From Vandiemenella viatica (lineage: Eukaryota > Arthropoda > Insecta > Orthoptera > Morabidae), in NCBI GenBank assembly GCA_031002005.1, contig CM061920.1, forward strand, positions 111,094,095 through 111,158,094: 64,000 nt of DNA, given 5' to 3'. Shown in pieces: positions 11,364-22,860 of the stretch; position 1 is the first letter of the stretch, and each line of letters begins with the position of its first letter. The position numbers were made by a program, and so were the translations under genes. The notes below the pieces were generated by a model that ran no database searches, was not told the origin of the DNA, and was given only the letters and a program-made list of their open reading frames with translations.

Positions 11364-12527
11364 CATTGAGGTGACAGTCATGGGATAGCAATATGAAAAT
11401 ATATAGATGGCAGTAGTGTCGCTTACAAATTGTATAAATGGTCAGTGCCTCGGCAGGACTTTCATTTGTAATCAATTGCTTCATGTGAGAAGGTTGATTA
11501 TGTGATTATGGCCACATGATGAGCATTAACAGGTTTCGAACACGGTATGCTAGTTGGAGCTAGACGCATGGGACATTCCATTTTGGAAATCGTTACGGAA
11601 TTCAACATTCAGAGATCCACAGTGTCAAGAGTGCGCCGAAAATACCTAAATTCAGCCATAACCTCCCATCATGGACAACGCAGTGGTTGACTGCCGGCAC
11701 TTAATGAGCGCGACCAGTGATGTCTGTGTAGATTTGTCAGTATGAACAGACAAGCAACACTGCGTGAACTAACTTCAGGAATGAATGTGGGATGTCCGAG
11801 GGGCGTGTCCGTTAGGACAGTCTGGCGAAATTTGGCTTTAATGGGCTATGGAAGCAGAAGACCGAATCGGGTGCCATTACTAACAGCACGACATCGCCAA
11901 CAGCAGCGATCCTGGGCTCGTGAGCATATCAGTTGGACTGTAGATGACTGGAAAAAAGAGGCTTGGTCAGATGAGTCACGATTTCAATTGGTAAGAGCTG
12001 ATGGAAGGGTACAAGTGTGGCACAGACCCTATGAAGCCATGGACCCAAGTTGTCAACATGGCACTGTGCAAGCTGGTGGTGGCTCCATAACGGTATGGGC
12101 TGAGTTTACATGGCGTTCATCTACTGGGAGACCACTTGCAACCATTCATGGACTTCATGTACCCAAACAACGATGGAATTTTCCAGGATGACAATGTGCC
12201 ATGTCACCGGGGCATAACTGTTCGCGATTGGTTTGTAGAACATTCGGGACAATTCCAGCGGATGATTTGGCCACCGCGATCTCCCAACATGAATCCCGTC
12301 GAACATTTATGGGACATAATCGAGTGATCAGATCATGCACAAAATCCTCCACCGGCAACACTTTCGGAATTGTGAACATCTATAGAGGCTGCATGGATCA
12401 ATATTTCTCCAGAGGACTTCCAACGACTCGTGGAGTCCATGCCACGTCGTGTTGCTGCACTTCGCCGGGCAAACAGAGGACCGACATGCTATTAGCAGGG
12501 TATCCCAAGAATTTTATCACCTCAGTG
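11364..12527 (+). mobile_element. Tc1-like transposon with both ends
   Basis: The left end CATTGAGGTGACAGTCATGG and the right end (complement CACTGAGGTGATAAAATTC) are imperfect terminal inverted repeats. Both are flanked by TA, the Tc1/mariner target (11362-11363 and 12528-12529). The body matches a Tc1-like family that I recognise as widespread in arthropod genomes. Relative to that family this copy lacks roughly 60 bp inside the transposase around 12117-12125 and has other indels, so it is a complete but inactive insertion of 1164 bp. Confidence 0.9.
11502..12327 (+). pseudogene. Tc1-like transposase, DD36E spacing, inactivated
   Basis: The family enzyme cuts the terminal repeats and joins them at TA. 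The probable start ATGGCCACATGA at about 11505 meets an immediate stop. 11742-12191 carries the helix-turn-helix region (RATLREL...SVRTVWRNLALMGYGSRRP) and the first catalytic block WSDESRFQLVRADGRVQVW. 12136-12327 in another frame carries QDDNVPCH and WPPRSPNMNPVEHLWD. I count 36 residues between the second catalytic Asp and the Glu, so DD36E rather than the classical DD34E. The frame change coincides with the internal deletion near 12120. Confidence 0.85.
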
Positions 12528-14803
12528 TATATATGATGTTATTTTCATGTGTTTCAATCAGGAAATCCGAGGTCTACTCATCGCTCACCAAAGTTGAAGG
12601 CTGCAACGAAGGAAAAACATGTGATGAACAAAAACACATTCAATATTTCGGTTTATTCATGCAGCAGGGAACGAGCTAAATACTTTGGGAGATGTGTGCA
12701 CACACCAAAGTTTACCACATGACTCTACGAGTCTGAGTTAAAAGAAATATTGCATATGTTTTTGTTTGTCACATGTGTTTTTCATTCAGCAAAGCCTTCA
12801 ACTTTCCTATCCTTTGTTCTTTATACTGCCGAAAAGCAGTTTCCTTTCTTCTTAATATCAAATACATGTTATGACATTAATTTGATGATTTCATTGAAAA
12901 TACAAAATAAGATAAACCACATTACTACTAACAAATTTTTTCAGGGTACCTCATTAAAAATTAAAACACAAAGGAATATCATTGCCATTCTAGATTTTTT
13001 AAAAATAATATGGAATCACATCTCTCAACAATAACCTTTACTAAATGATGTAATTCCCAAAGACCCCTTCCATCTATCTATGCAAGAGATGTTGAAATGT
13101 CAATACTATACTTAAGTATTCTGCCAAGTCTATTTGGTTTTTGCCAAGACATCATCCAAAAATGTAAAAACAGCAGTTCTTAAAAGAATGTCATGCTTTT
13201 CCCAAAAGAAATTTTTTTGAACATTTGTAGGATTATTGCAGCCTACTAAAAAATTCTGATGAATACACATGACAGTTGTGGAGAGTATGAATGTCAAGGC
13301 TTCAGATATTTAATTAACTTCTTCTTAATAGGTTGATTTTATACACTAAGCACAGAGAACAATGATTCTTGGTAAAGATACAGAGATCAAGTGAATACAG
13401 AACAACTACACATCTCATATAGTGTAACGACCCAAAAAAATAAAATACAATAAAAAAACTACAAAAGTCAGCTTCTAAACCAAAAATCACTATCCATTTT
13501 AAGAATCATCAGCACCGGAACTATAAAAAACAAAAAATACAAAAAAAGTAAAATGAAATACAATTAAATATGGTTATTACTTTAAATTTGTCAACTGTCA
13601 GATGTTAACTATTTGAACCCTCCCTCAGTAATTCATTTTAGCCTCTGGCTCCCTTACCTACCAACAAAATAATAAATTCCTACTCCCATATGCTTGAAGT
13701 GCTAGATTACAATCATGGTTTTCTTTTCTCATCCTCATCAAACCTATCACTCTTTTCAATATCTCCTATCTTCCAGTTTCCAAACCTAGATCCTTTATCA
13801 TAACAGTTAATCAGTGTATTCCATGGTAACACCCTCAAACAAATCTAGCTTCTCTCTTTGGTGCTGCGCCCAATCCTGTATTTGCTCCCCATACCGCAAA
13901 TTCCATTCCACAATACTCAAGCAAGTACCTCACCTAAGTTTTGTAGTGTAACTTCTAACATTTACCAAATGCCTCCTCCCAAATTGAGTTTATTATAAAA
14001 AGAGTTGCAAGGAATTTTACACCTTCAACAAGCACTGCCTGTTCACCATATAAAGGTTATATATAACAATGAAAAACGCCAACGTCAAGATTTACTCTTT
14101 TTTTAAACTTACCCGGGTTCCATCACAATTCCCTCAAGTGCTATTTCTAATTCCCTCAACCATTCTTTTCTAAATATGTTGAAAACCCCTCCTCTTTCAT
14201 TACCTTATGAAGCCTGCATGACAGTCCTCCAATATGTCTTTTGAATCTTTCTGGCTTTTAAATGGTGCCAGTCTTCTACGTCTATAACCAAAATTGTCTG
14301 AATGCTTTCACTTCTCCATAATTTCCCACTGTGGAAGCGGAAAATTCTAGATGCATCATTCAGTGTTCTCCCTCCAACAAGAATATACTTCATGATAACA
14401 TTTGCACATTCTCACTATTAGCTTGTTGTTTCAAGTGTTCCCAGTGCGGTATTAATCTATTACGCTCTTTTCTTACAACCCTTTTAACCTTGTAACCTCC
14501 ACTTTATAGGTTCTTTGCTTTTCTTTTGAATAAATATTTCTTTGCCCATTCTTAACAAGTCCTTATCTCAGTTCCTTCCTCCTATACTGGTGCAATCCTT
14601 CCATATTTAGAGCCTTAATTAGAAATACCTCTTGGATTTCGACTTCCTTAAAATTATATATGCCCATATACAACTTCCCTCATGACCACTGGTTTGCTAA
14701 ATTTTTTAAGAACCATAAGATTTGCTTCATAATCACTTACACCCATCCATGATTTCAGACCACGCAGGCTTTATAAAACGCTAGTGTAACCCCCGTGATC
14801 ATT

Positions 14804-14835
<32 letters not shown>

Positions 14836-15387
14836 ATGGTCACAGGTCTAGAAAAGTTCAAACACAAGTCTAGGTTGTATTTCAGTCAGTTAAAAGTCAA
14901 GGGACCATAACCCTCGAAACAGGGTGATCATCTGTTTCAGGCCAATTAAAATAAAAATATGTCTATTTAAACTTCTAGGTTCTTCAAGCTCAAGAAATTT
15001 TCTTCAAATTTGTGAAGAGTGATTTTTTAGGGTAAAACATGTATCTGGGTAGAAAGAGCTGTGAAAGTAACGAGAAATTCCGTTCCTGTATGTATTGGTT
15101 ACTAAACCAATCAGTGCCCGTTATTTTCGAATAGTTACTTTCGGTACAATCGAGCGCCACGTACGGGATAACTTCGTTACTATCGTATCGTTCGTTACTC
15201 GTTACTTTCGGTACAAGCATCAAGCATCGCATTCACATCAAATCGGGTCGTATACGGGAGGACTTTGTTCGTGCTTGGTAAAGTATAAGTAAATTGTTTA
15301 TTTAGTAAAATAAGTTTCGCTAAGTTGTTCGTTTGGATAAAATTTAAAGTCAAGTAATTAGAACACGGATCTTATGGAAAACCTATG
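12528..15387. other. Long noncoding stretch with decayed repeats
   Basis: No intact gene. 13650-14760 is C/T-rich on plus and may be an old minus-strand retroelement remnant, but I could not place a reverse transcriptase motif. A T tract of about 27 followed by (GT)n sits at 14799-14836. A perfect 12-bp inverted repeat, GAAAGTAACGAG (15063-15074) and its complement (15198-15209), could mark a small MITE core. Confidence 0.4.
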
Positions 15388-15674
15388 CAGGCCCGCCGCT
15401 AGCTGTTTGAGCGCCCGTGTGCAATACCGATTATGCCGCCCCCTGTCTAACTACAGCCAGTGATGGATCTAGGAAATTTCCTCCGAACCGGGTCAAAAAA
15501 CTGAGATTGGCGCCCCTTCGAACATTATTTGCCGCCCCCATTGTTGCCATTCCGAGTGTCGCCGGGCCGCCCGAAGCAGCTGTACAGCGACTGTCAATCA
15601 CTCGTTTTGCCGCCCCCCTCGATGTGCCGCCCGCGTGCAGTGCACGCCTTGCACCCCCGCTTACGGCGGCCCTG
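15388..15674. mobile_element. hAT-type MITE, 287 bp, 8-bp target duplication
   Basis: Begins CAGGCCCGCCGCTAG and ends with the complement of CAGGGCCGCCGTAAG, imperfect terminal inverted repeats. AACCTATG occurs directly on both sides (15380-15387 and 15675-15682), the 8-bp duplication typical of hAT transposition. The inside is much more GC-rich than the surroundings, with repeated GCCGCCCC words. The open frames on both strands here are a by-product of that composition; no transposase is present. Confidence 0.85.
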
Positions 15675-16235
15675 AACCTATGAATGTACACTCGATTTAC
15701 TGTAATGTATATTATATACGAAAGAATAATCTAATTTCGAAACAAACACCTGACTGTGACATGTCTAGTGACAATAACTAATGACGGTTATTTTTTAAAG
15801 TGGCCGACTCAAATTCCTGCATAAAAGTCTGATATGATAATGGGACATGTATTTAAAAAATATTATAATTTCATCAAAGTATTTCATCTTTAAATAGGAG
15901 GTTTCACAACTGTCTTCCTTTACTGTTTTCATTTATTTTTTTAATTCTTAATCTTTTTGTGATAGACTTGTTAAAATAAATGCTGACATACCATCAAGTT
16001 GGGTCTACAGGCAGAATGCTACTGACTCCTCCTTTAATTGTTTCATTTCAAAAATATCAACAATCAAAACATTTAAATCAATAACAAAGGTACAGTACAA
16101 ACATGTGATTAGATTCACAATTGTTGTTGCGTCGAGGTTACAACAAACATTCAACAGTACCACATTGATCAGATGAATCCTGCGGTAATAATACAATAAC
16201 TAATACCAGGCAAAAGGAATAAAGTTATTGTACCT
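15675..16235. other. Noncoding stretch
   Basis: AT-rich, nothing recognised. Confidence 0.4.
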
Positions 16236-16670
16236 TGTTGTTTGTTTATGGAAATCTGGAACTGCAAAAAAGGGCTGCTAGATATGTTTTTGGAAATTAT
16301 CGCAGAACACAATCAGTAACAGATATGATATGATAAAAGAGCTGGAATGGGATTCATTGAAAGACAGGAAGAGGGTGTAGAGGGTCATGGCAGTGTACAG
16401 GGCGTATAATGGCGATGAGGCATGGAAAGATATTGGTGTATGTATTGAAGGCACAAGGGTGTGGGAAGATTCTCTTTTTAGGTAAGGGTGTCAGGGACTG
16501 AAATGAGTTATCAAGGGAAAAGATGAATAACTTACCAAAAACATTAAAAGAATTTAAAGTTAAAATTTGTAGAGGACAAATGTAGGTGGGTGCAGGATAG
16601 GAGGAAGATGGGTGTGTAGGGAAATTGCCACCGCAGCATGTGCTCCATTGCAATTAAATTAAATTAAATA
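16236..16670 (+). mobile_element. CR1-like non-LTR retrotransposon, 3' fragment (copy 1)
   Basis: Reads ELQKRAARYVFGNY, then (after a 5-bp ATATG-type repeat shift) IKELEWDSLKDRKR, the C-terminal tail of CR1/L2-group reverse transcriptases. It continues through a 3' UTR to CAATTAAATTAAATTAAA. The same protein tail and the same terminal CAATTAAATTAAA occur at 40735-42488, so this is a family with a defined 3' end. 5'-truncated and full of stops. Confidence 0.75.
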
Positions 16671-17517
16671 TAACTTATTTCTGAGGGCCACAATGAATAC
16701 ATAAATACAAAAACACTTCACAATATTTCAGTATAAACATTATTTAACATTGAAAGCAGGGGAAGAGAACTAAGACACACAGATGACAAACCTGCAGTAA
16801 ATTAAAAAATACATAATTTTATTGTGACCCAAGCAATTGTGTGTGAAACCTGTCACATGGAGATGGTTTTTCACTCAACGAACAGCCAGATCAGCCTATT
16901 TCTTCTTTGTATGATTAAGCTTAACTTCCCAAAAAATTGGTGTTTTGTGTTCACTTGGCTCTTTGCAATGGCCACAATCCAGCCTGTTGCTGCAACATTA
17001 GTTCTCATTTCCTAACCATACTTCAACACAAAATGCAACACGATCCATACCATTATAAAGTTTAGAAGCTTTATCTATGAAATAAAAAGTATATCTTAAC
17101 AGCAGGGCCCCCTGTCAAAGGAAGATAAATAACAAATGCTTTAGTTCTCACTGCTTTTCAAGACTTGTATCCAGGATTCTCAACTTTAGACAATTCAGAT
17201 TTAATTGCTGTTATTTAAATGCTATGTAAATGTAAAGTTTCCATTAAGCAGTTACCACACTCTCACTTTGCACCTCAACAAAGAACATAGAGCTGAAATA
17301 CCAGAAATTTTTGTACACTATCATGACAGTAACAAAAGATAAGTTAAGTACAACCATCACTCACAACACATAAATCCAGGAAGACAGTGACAAACATAAT
17401 CAATATAAATTATAGAAGTAAGAGTACAAAGTGTGTGCCGCTAAAATTAAAAATCAAGTCCAGGTATGATCAAGGGAGTTATATGGTTTAGTAGCATTCT
17501 ATGCCTTATCCATGAAG
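16671..17517. other. Noncoding stretch
   Basis: No coding or repeat structure recognised. Confidence 0.4.
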
Positions 17518-17582
17518 AAGGTTCCCGTTTTACCTGAAGGGCATGTTGTTGAAGATATAAGGGCTGGAAATTTCACCCTCTA

Positions 17583-17805
17583 GAAATTTCTAGAACAGTC
17601 CAGAACATACTAGAGTATTCGAGAGCACTGCACAACATTCCAGAATGTTCCAGGATGTTCTGGAACATTCGGCAACATCCCGGAACATCACAGATCATCG
17701 TGGAACTTTCCAGAACACTCTCGAATGTTATGGGATGATCTGGAACATTGTGGACCATTCGAAGCCTTTTTGGGTGGGACTATCCACTTGTGGGGGTATA
17801 TAAAG
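17583..17805 (+). promoter_or_regulatory. Heat-shock-element array with TATA box
   Basis: Four perfect three-unit heat-shock elements (alternating GAA/TTC spaced by two bases) lie at 17583-17595, 17638-17650, 17658-17670 and 17703-17715, among many half sites (CCGGAACAT, TCTCGAATG, TTCGAA). A TATA box, TATATAAAG, follows at 17797-17805, with ATGTCACTTTC near +30. This is what an HSF-driven promoter looks like. It sits upstream of the Helitron protein remnant and reads in the same direction. Activity is inferred from the sites only. Confidence 0.75.
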
Positions 17806-18111
17806 CAAGATCCATCGTGGGTTCAAATGTCACTTTCTTAACAGCAACGAAGGGAAGAATCGAAAAAGAAGTAAAAATTCCAAAGTAGTGCATGAATGAA
17901 TACAAACAAATAGTGAAGAATGTTCCCATTTTTACCTGAAGGACGTGCTGCTCAACATATTAAGGTGAACAGTGAAGTGTGAGTAGTCAAAGTGATACAG
18001 TGACTGAATACAAATCCAAAATAAAGTGTGAAAAGTTTGTAAAGTATACTTAGCGTATTTGTCAGTAAAAAGTTGATTTGATTTATATTTTATAGAAGAC
18101 TCAAACTTAAA

Positions 18112-19695
18112 AAAAAAAAAAGAGGAGATCTCGCCAGTTCTGAAGCAAAACGGCAAAAATAAAAAGAACCAGCAAAAAAACGATACAGTCGAAGAGCGCG
18201 AGGTACCTATACATTCACAAGGAACGAGAATCAGCACTGTGAGAAGCAGAGAAATCGAATAACAACGAAATGAACGAATGAAAGAATCAAGAATTTAGAC
18301 ACAACTGCGAATGCAAGCCACTCATGCAAAAATCACCCTACGAGATTTTTTTTTTACTTATGGCTTTACGCCTTATCAACGTTGAGTTCATTAGAGGTGG
18401 GATGGGACTTGGGACAAGGAATGGGAAGGAATTCGGCCATGGCCGTTTGAAGTAAGCATCCCGGCATTAGCAGGATGTGGTTTGGAGAAACCATGGAAAA
18501 CCCAAATCTGGATGCCCGGATGGGGATTCGAACCGGCGTCCTCCCGAATGGGATGCCAGAGCATTAACCGCTCACGCACCATGCTGGGGACTCTACGAGA
18601 AGTGCGGACAAGTAAATACTACAACCTTACAAATGATGCATTCCACTACAACCCGACAAAAGAATATAACAAATACATCGTAGTCGAAAAAAACTGATAG
18701 CATCTGCCAATTTTGCAATATGAAAAAATTCAGTGGAGAAACACCAGGATTCCGTTGCATGAATGAAAAAATTCGATTGCCACCACTGGAAGCATCCCCG
18801 CATGAATTTCTACATTACATAACCGGGGAAACTCCCGAAATGAAACACTTTCTTCAAAATATAAAAGCGTACAACGCCTGCTTCCAAATTACTTCTTTCG
18901 GTGTCACTTCAATCAACGCTAACAGAAATGAAATCGATTATGGTTTTTCCATCCAAAGACAAATCTATCACAAAATGGGATCATTACTACCACTACCCAA
19001 TGAAGATCATAAATTTCCGTAAGTATATTTCATCAGAAATGAAGAAAGACAAATTAATCAACGAACAATGCACAAATTGAGACAAGAAATAATTCAAGAT
19101 GCACAGAGGATCTTACATGAATATAATCAACTGATTCACATATTCAAAAAAGAACTAGACCGAATGATTTCTGATGACTATAAAGTTATAATTCGAGCCA
19201 GCAAAAGACCACCTGCAGAACACGAACGTCAATTTAACGCACCTCAGATAGACAAAGGCGCCATTGTAATTGTGAACAATGAAAACACAAGCCGTGACAT
19301 AATTGTACAATGAAGAGGAGAGGGACTACAACGCACTGCAGAGACACACCGTTCGTACGATGCCCTTCAATATCCATTAATATTTCTGCATGGAGAGGAT
19401 GAATAGCATTTTAATGTGGAACAAATCCAAACTGAGACAGACGTAGAAACGAACAAAAAATTCACTTTCAGGGAGTTCTATGCTTACCGCTTAATGATCA
19501 GAGACCATGAAACGTACAACCACATTCTCCACATTCGCTGTTTATTCCAACAATTCCTGGTAGATATGTATGCAAATATAGAAGCGGAACGGATGATTTT
19601 CAGAAGAAATTATGCAGGGAAGAATTCATCCACCTTCGAGACGCGATCATAAATGACGGCAACATTGACAACATTGGAACAATTCTTATACTTTA
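18112..19695 (+). pseudogene. Helitron Rep N-terminal region, broken
   Basis: Recognised as the Helitron-like N domain. An arginine/glutamate-rich leader (around 18120-18345) is split by a SINE and resumes with NDAFHYNPT at about 18635. Then come CQFCNMKKFSGETPGFRC (the CxxC...GE region), LPPLEASPHEFLHYITGETP, FLQNIKAYNACFQITSFG, GFSIQRQIYHKMGSLLP (18720-19022), YKVIIRASKRPPAEHERQFN (19068-19313), and FREFYAYRLMIRDHE...FQQFLVDMYANIEAERM (19416-19652). It finishes with LRDAIINDGNIDNIGTI near 19690. Family members continue into the HUH nuclease and a PIF1-like helicase; both are absent. Several stops and frame changes are present. Trace of the family role: nicking and strand transfer. Confidence 0.85.
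18346..18592 (-). mobile_element. tRNA-derived SINE, copy 1
   Basis: On the minus strand the element starts with a tRNA-like head (A-box-like GCGTGAGCGGTTAATGC, B box GGTTCGAATCC at 18534-18524) and ends in an A tail (plus-strand T run at 18346-18354). CTACGAGA flanks both sides (18338-18345 and 18593-18600), a target duplication showing insertion into the Helitron frame. Copies at 21752, 35119 and 47180 belong to the same family. Confidence 0.85.
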
Positions 19696-19769
19696 AAGTT
19701 TATCCTTTTATTCCAACTACCACACAATCTCATATCAACTCCCTGAGTGAAGCCGGGTACCCCAGCTAG

Positions 19770-21689
19770 TTTTATAATAATTCTGTCCAAAACTTTATTG
19801 ATGAAAAGTGGTATGAGTTATTTGGCAAGGGAGGTGTGCACCCAACCCTTGCCAAATGCGTTATCTCTCTTTGCATGACAGAAATATTGTAAAACGGTGT
19901 GTATCTCTTTATTTGTGTGTTCATCGCTCCCCTTCTGCCTTTACCTATGGCGAGTAATGAGTATCTTCTTAACAATTTTTTCATTTTTACTGATTAAAAG
20001 GTTTTCTCTGTTCATTATAATCCTTATGTACAAATATGTTTGACTCCTATCCCGTTAACTCCATGTTTTACTGCTGATCAAATATCTACACCAGCGAATT
20101 TTAATACTGTTCCATATTTTTTCCTTTTGTTCCAGCACCATCCTGCAGTCAGCAGTGAAAAATGATCATACCTCTTTTTCTTTACTGGTATTTGCTGATC
20201 AGCTCTTTCGCCTCCTCAAAACAATATCAATGTATAAAGATTTATGGTAACAGAAGGTACTGATTACAAATTAAAAATGAAATTGCTTGCCCTGGGCATT
20301 CACTGTTAACTACAGTCAACAAAAAAAGCACTAATGTAAAAACATGGGGAAACTGAAAAAAATATTTGTGGCAGTATATTTCTTTACAAATCATGGCCAG
20401 CAATGTAAATTTACCATCACACATTTGAGATGATAATAATTACTGATCTTTTCCTTAAATCTCAGATTAGAGGAGAGGCTAGGTAAGGCTCAATTAAATA
20501 AATATCCCCCGTCACATTTTAACAAAAATATGACCTTATATGGATCAATATTATTCCTTTAAAAAATAAAAGTTATAATGAGAGCACAGCTCAACTTCAT
20601 TTTTCTTGAGGTTATGAAACTAATTCTTTTCAAATTTCTAGGATCAGCTACTTCTACAAAACTACCTGTAAAACGAAAACAGGATAAATTTGAACTAGAA
20701 AAACTAAGAAATTACTGATCAGATTTCAATGGGGTTTTCACCGTTTTAAAGCGTAGAATCTCAACTGCATTGTTTGGAATATTTGATGTTTCAATGTTAT
20801 ATAACACTGGAAGATTAAATGAAATTCTGTATGTATGGTGACAAATACCAAAGATGGCACAAAACTAGAATGTCACATACTCTGCAATAAATACACAACT
20901 AGAATATCTCTGACTGTAGTCTTTAATGAAAGCAATAAAATCAGTTCAAAATAATAACTATTTTGCACACTAAACAAAACGTGAAATAATCTTTGCTTTA
21001 ATTCGGGATATTCAGTTCTTAAATGCCACAGATGGTTGTAATGAATGCGAGAAACTAATAACAAACAAACAACAGAGATTTTCTTTGATCACAAGCTCTG
21101 ACAGACCAACTACAATGTTTCTGGCTATCATCTTTGGCATTTTGTTCACAATAAAATGGTACTGCAGTTTGTAGCTGCCTGAAATAATTCGAAAGTAAAG
21201 AATATTTTTTTTCCCATATCTTGCTTAGTTCTGAATACTTGGTATATAATTCTGAATACCTGATATTCCGCTGTATAGGTACCGAATATATTTCAATTAT
21301 TTGCTCCAGTGCCAGATGAAGCAACATCTTAAAAAAATCTTTAGCTCCCAGCAGCAGATGAGTCAGCATAATGAGACATCAATATTTGGTATTGTGAAAA
21401 CTCTGTCTAAATCAATTCAGCAGTTTTCAGATAATGCTAGATTATTCGTAAAATAAATGTGTTGTAATTTCTTAAGACATATGTTAAATTTTAATGTTGA
21501 TCCCAAGCTCGCAAATTCTGAAAATCCATACAGAATCTGTATTTTCTGTGGAATGCTGGAATAAACAGACAGATTCCAGATACATTTGTATGTATGTGGT
21601 ATGTATTAATGCGGTCAATGTTTTGGTTTTCGAGCGGAAACATTAGCAGATGTAATTACATTGAAATATAACCTGGACTAAAATGTAAA
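19770..21689. other. Noncoding stretch
   Basis: Intron-like, AT-rich. I see no domain, repeat end or RNA gene. Confidence 0.4.
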
Positions 21690-22860
21690 CTCACATTCCG
21701 GGCAGTTCTATTATTACTGTGGCGCCACAATTTGATGATGAATTCTTATAGTTTTTTTTTTTTTTTTTTTTTTTTTTACTGCTTTACGTCTCTTTTTAAC
21801 ATTGAGGTCTTTAGAGACGGGAAAGGATGGGGGGCAAGGAATGGGAAGGAATTCGGCCATGGCCTTTTGAAGGAAGCATCCCGGCATTTGCCTGGAGTGA
21901 TTTGGGGAAACCATGGAAAACCCAAATCTGGATGCCCGGACGGGGATTCGAACCGCCGTCCTCCCAAATGCGAGGCGAGAAGGCTAACCGTTACACCGCC
22001 CCGCTCTTATAGAACTCGACGAAAAAAATCGAAAATAAACAATAAATTTTTTGATATCTCCCTTAGTTTTCGAGATATAGCATGTAAAAAATCAGTTATA
22101 TGTATAGTTCCTCGTGCTTTTGGTGACTTTCCTTCTGGTCCAGGCCGTATTTAAACCTAACAACAAACACTAGGAAGAAGATAAAACATCTATACTTATT
22201 TCCACCGTGTAGATACAGTGGTTTTGGCGATTTTTTTCCCCCGATCCAGGCCAGATCTTACCCTAAACTCTTCACTTTCAAGATTGAGAATTAAGCGATA
22301 TATATAAAAAAATATTCTTTAGTTTCGATTTGTCCCGTCGGTTACAATCAAATTCACCATCAAATTTGTCTATGGCGAAATGTTTCTTCTGGTCCAGGCC
22401 ACATTTCAACATAACCACATCAAATTTGAGATTCGATATCTCAAGAACTAAGCGAGATGTCAAAAACATTTATTCTTTAATTTCAATTTGTCTGATCGAG
22501 TTACATAAGAATCCATCACCAAATTGCGGCACCACAGTTATCGTAGAATCCCCACATTCCGTCTCAAAGTATCCAAACCACCACCTTCTTAGAACTGCGC
22601 TCCTAAATCACTGTTTAGTTTAGTACCAGAAGTCAATGAAGCTTGGTACGCACGAATCTTTTTGGACAGATAAAAATAGTGTATGGGTAAATCAACTTCA
22701 ACCCACTCCTTTCTTGGTAGGGTACGGATGAATCTAGGTTTGCTTTAATTCTGGCAATGGATGGTGCGAATTTTATGGAACTTGGTACACGTTTCTCACT
22801 GCGTGAATAAAAATGGTGTATGGGTAAATCAACACCAACTAGACCGGGCAACACTGGGAA
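21690..22860. mobile_element. Inverted-repeat element with Helitron-like 3' end, split by a SINE
   Basis: The left arm (21715-21751 continuing at 22013-22080) and the right arm (about 22430-22560, inverted) share GGCGCCACAATTTGATGATG-type sequence, a CTTATAGAACTCGA word and TCGAGATAT. A second copy of the arm lies at 40360-40720. The right flank contains two copies of AGTGTATGGGTAAATCAAC-type sequence and ends CCGGGCAACACTGGGAACTC then TGCTAGT, which resembles Helitron 3' ends (hairpin before CTAG/T). The arms recur with the phrase CTGGTCCAGGCC. No protein remains, and the classification is tentative. Confidence 0.45.
21752..22004 (-). mobile_element. tRNA-derived SINE, copy 2
   Basis: Very similar to copy 1. 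B box GGTTCGAATCC at 21954-21944 on minus, A tail as a plus-strand T run (21752-21777). The 8-bp flank TCTTATAG is duplicated (21744-21751 and 22005-22012) and interrupts the left arm of the inverted-repeat element, so the SINE is younger than that element. Confidence 0.85.

Larger units (their letters stand above)
17518..19769 (+). mobile_element. Internally deleted Helitron
   Basis: A rolling-circle transposon identified by a Helitron N-terminal protein domain (18112-19695) and a typical 3' end at 19750-19769 (AAGCCGGGTACCCCAGCTAG followed by T), where GGGTACCC can form a hairpin just before CTAG. The HUH nuclease and helicase parts are missing; the coding region stops just where the next conserved block would begin. 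A direct repeat (17518-17562 and 17916-17965) brackets a promoter-like segment. The 5' TC terminus was not fixed, so the left limit is approximate. A SINE is inserted at 18346-18592. Confidence 0.8.

Noticed and set aside
13650..13990. Possible minus-strand reverse transcriptase remnant
   Set aside because: Some tail-like words, but no catalytic or C-terminal motif that I could place in one phase.
15417..15691. Alanine/proline-rich frames on both strands
   Set aside because: They coincide with the GC-rich hAT MITE and reflect its composition.
17573..17758. Minus-strand frame with repeated VPDH/CSALEYSS-like text
   Set aside because: It is a translation of the heat-shock-element array and not a protein.
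18720..19652. Host gene made of several short exons
   Set aside because: The pieces follow the Helitron N-terminal domain in order, with stops and shifts between them and no good splice sites.
21732..22154. 140-codon frame on plus
   Set aside because: Runs through the antisense of the SINE; its opening phenylalanine run is the SINE tail.
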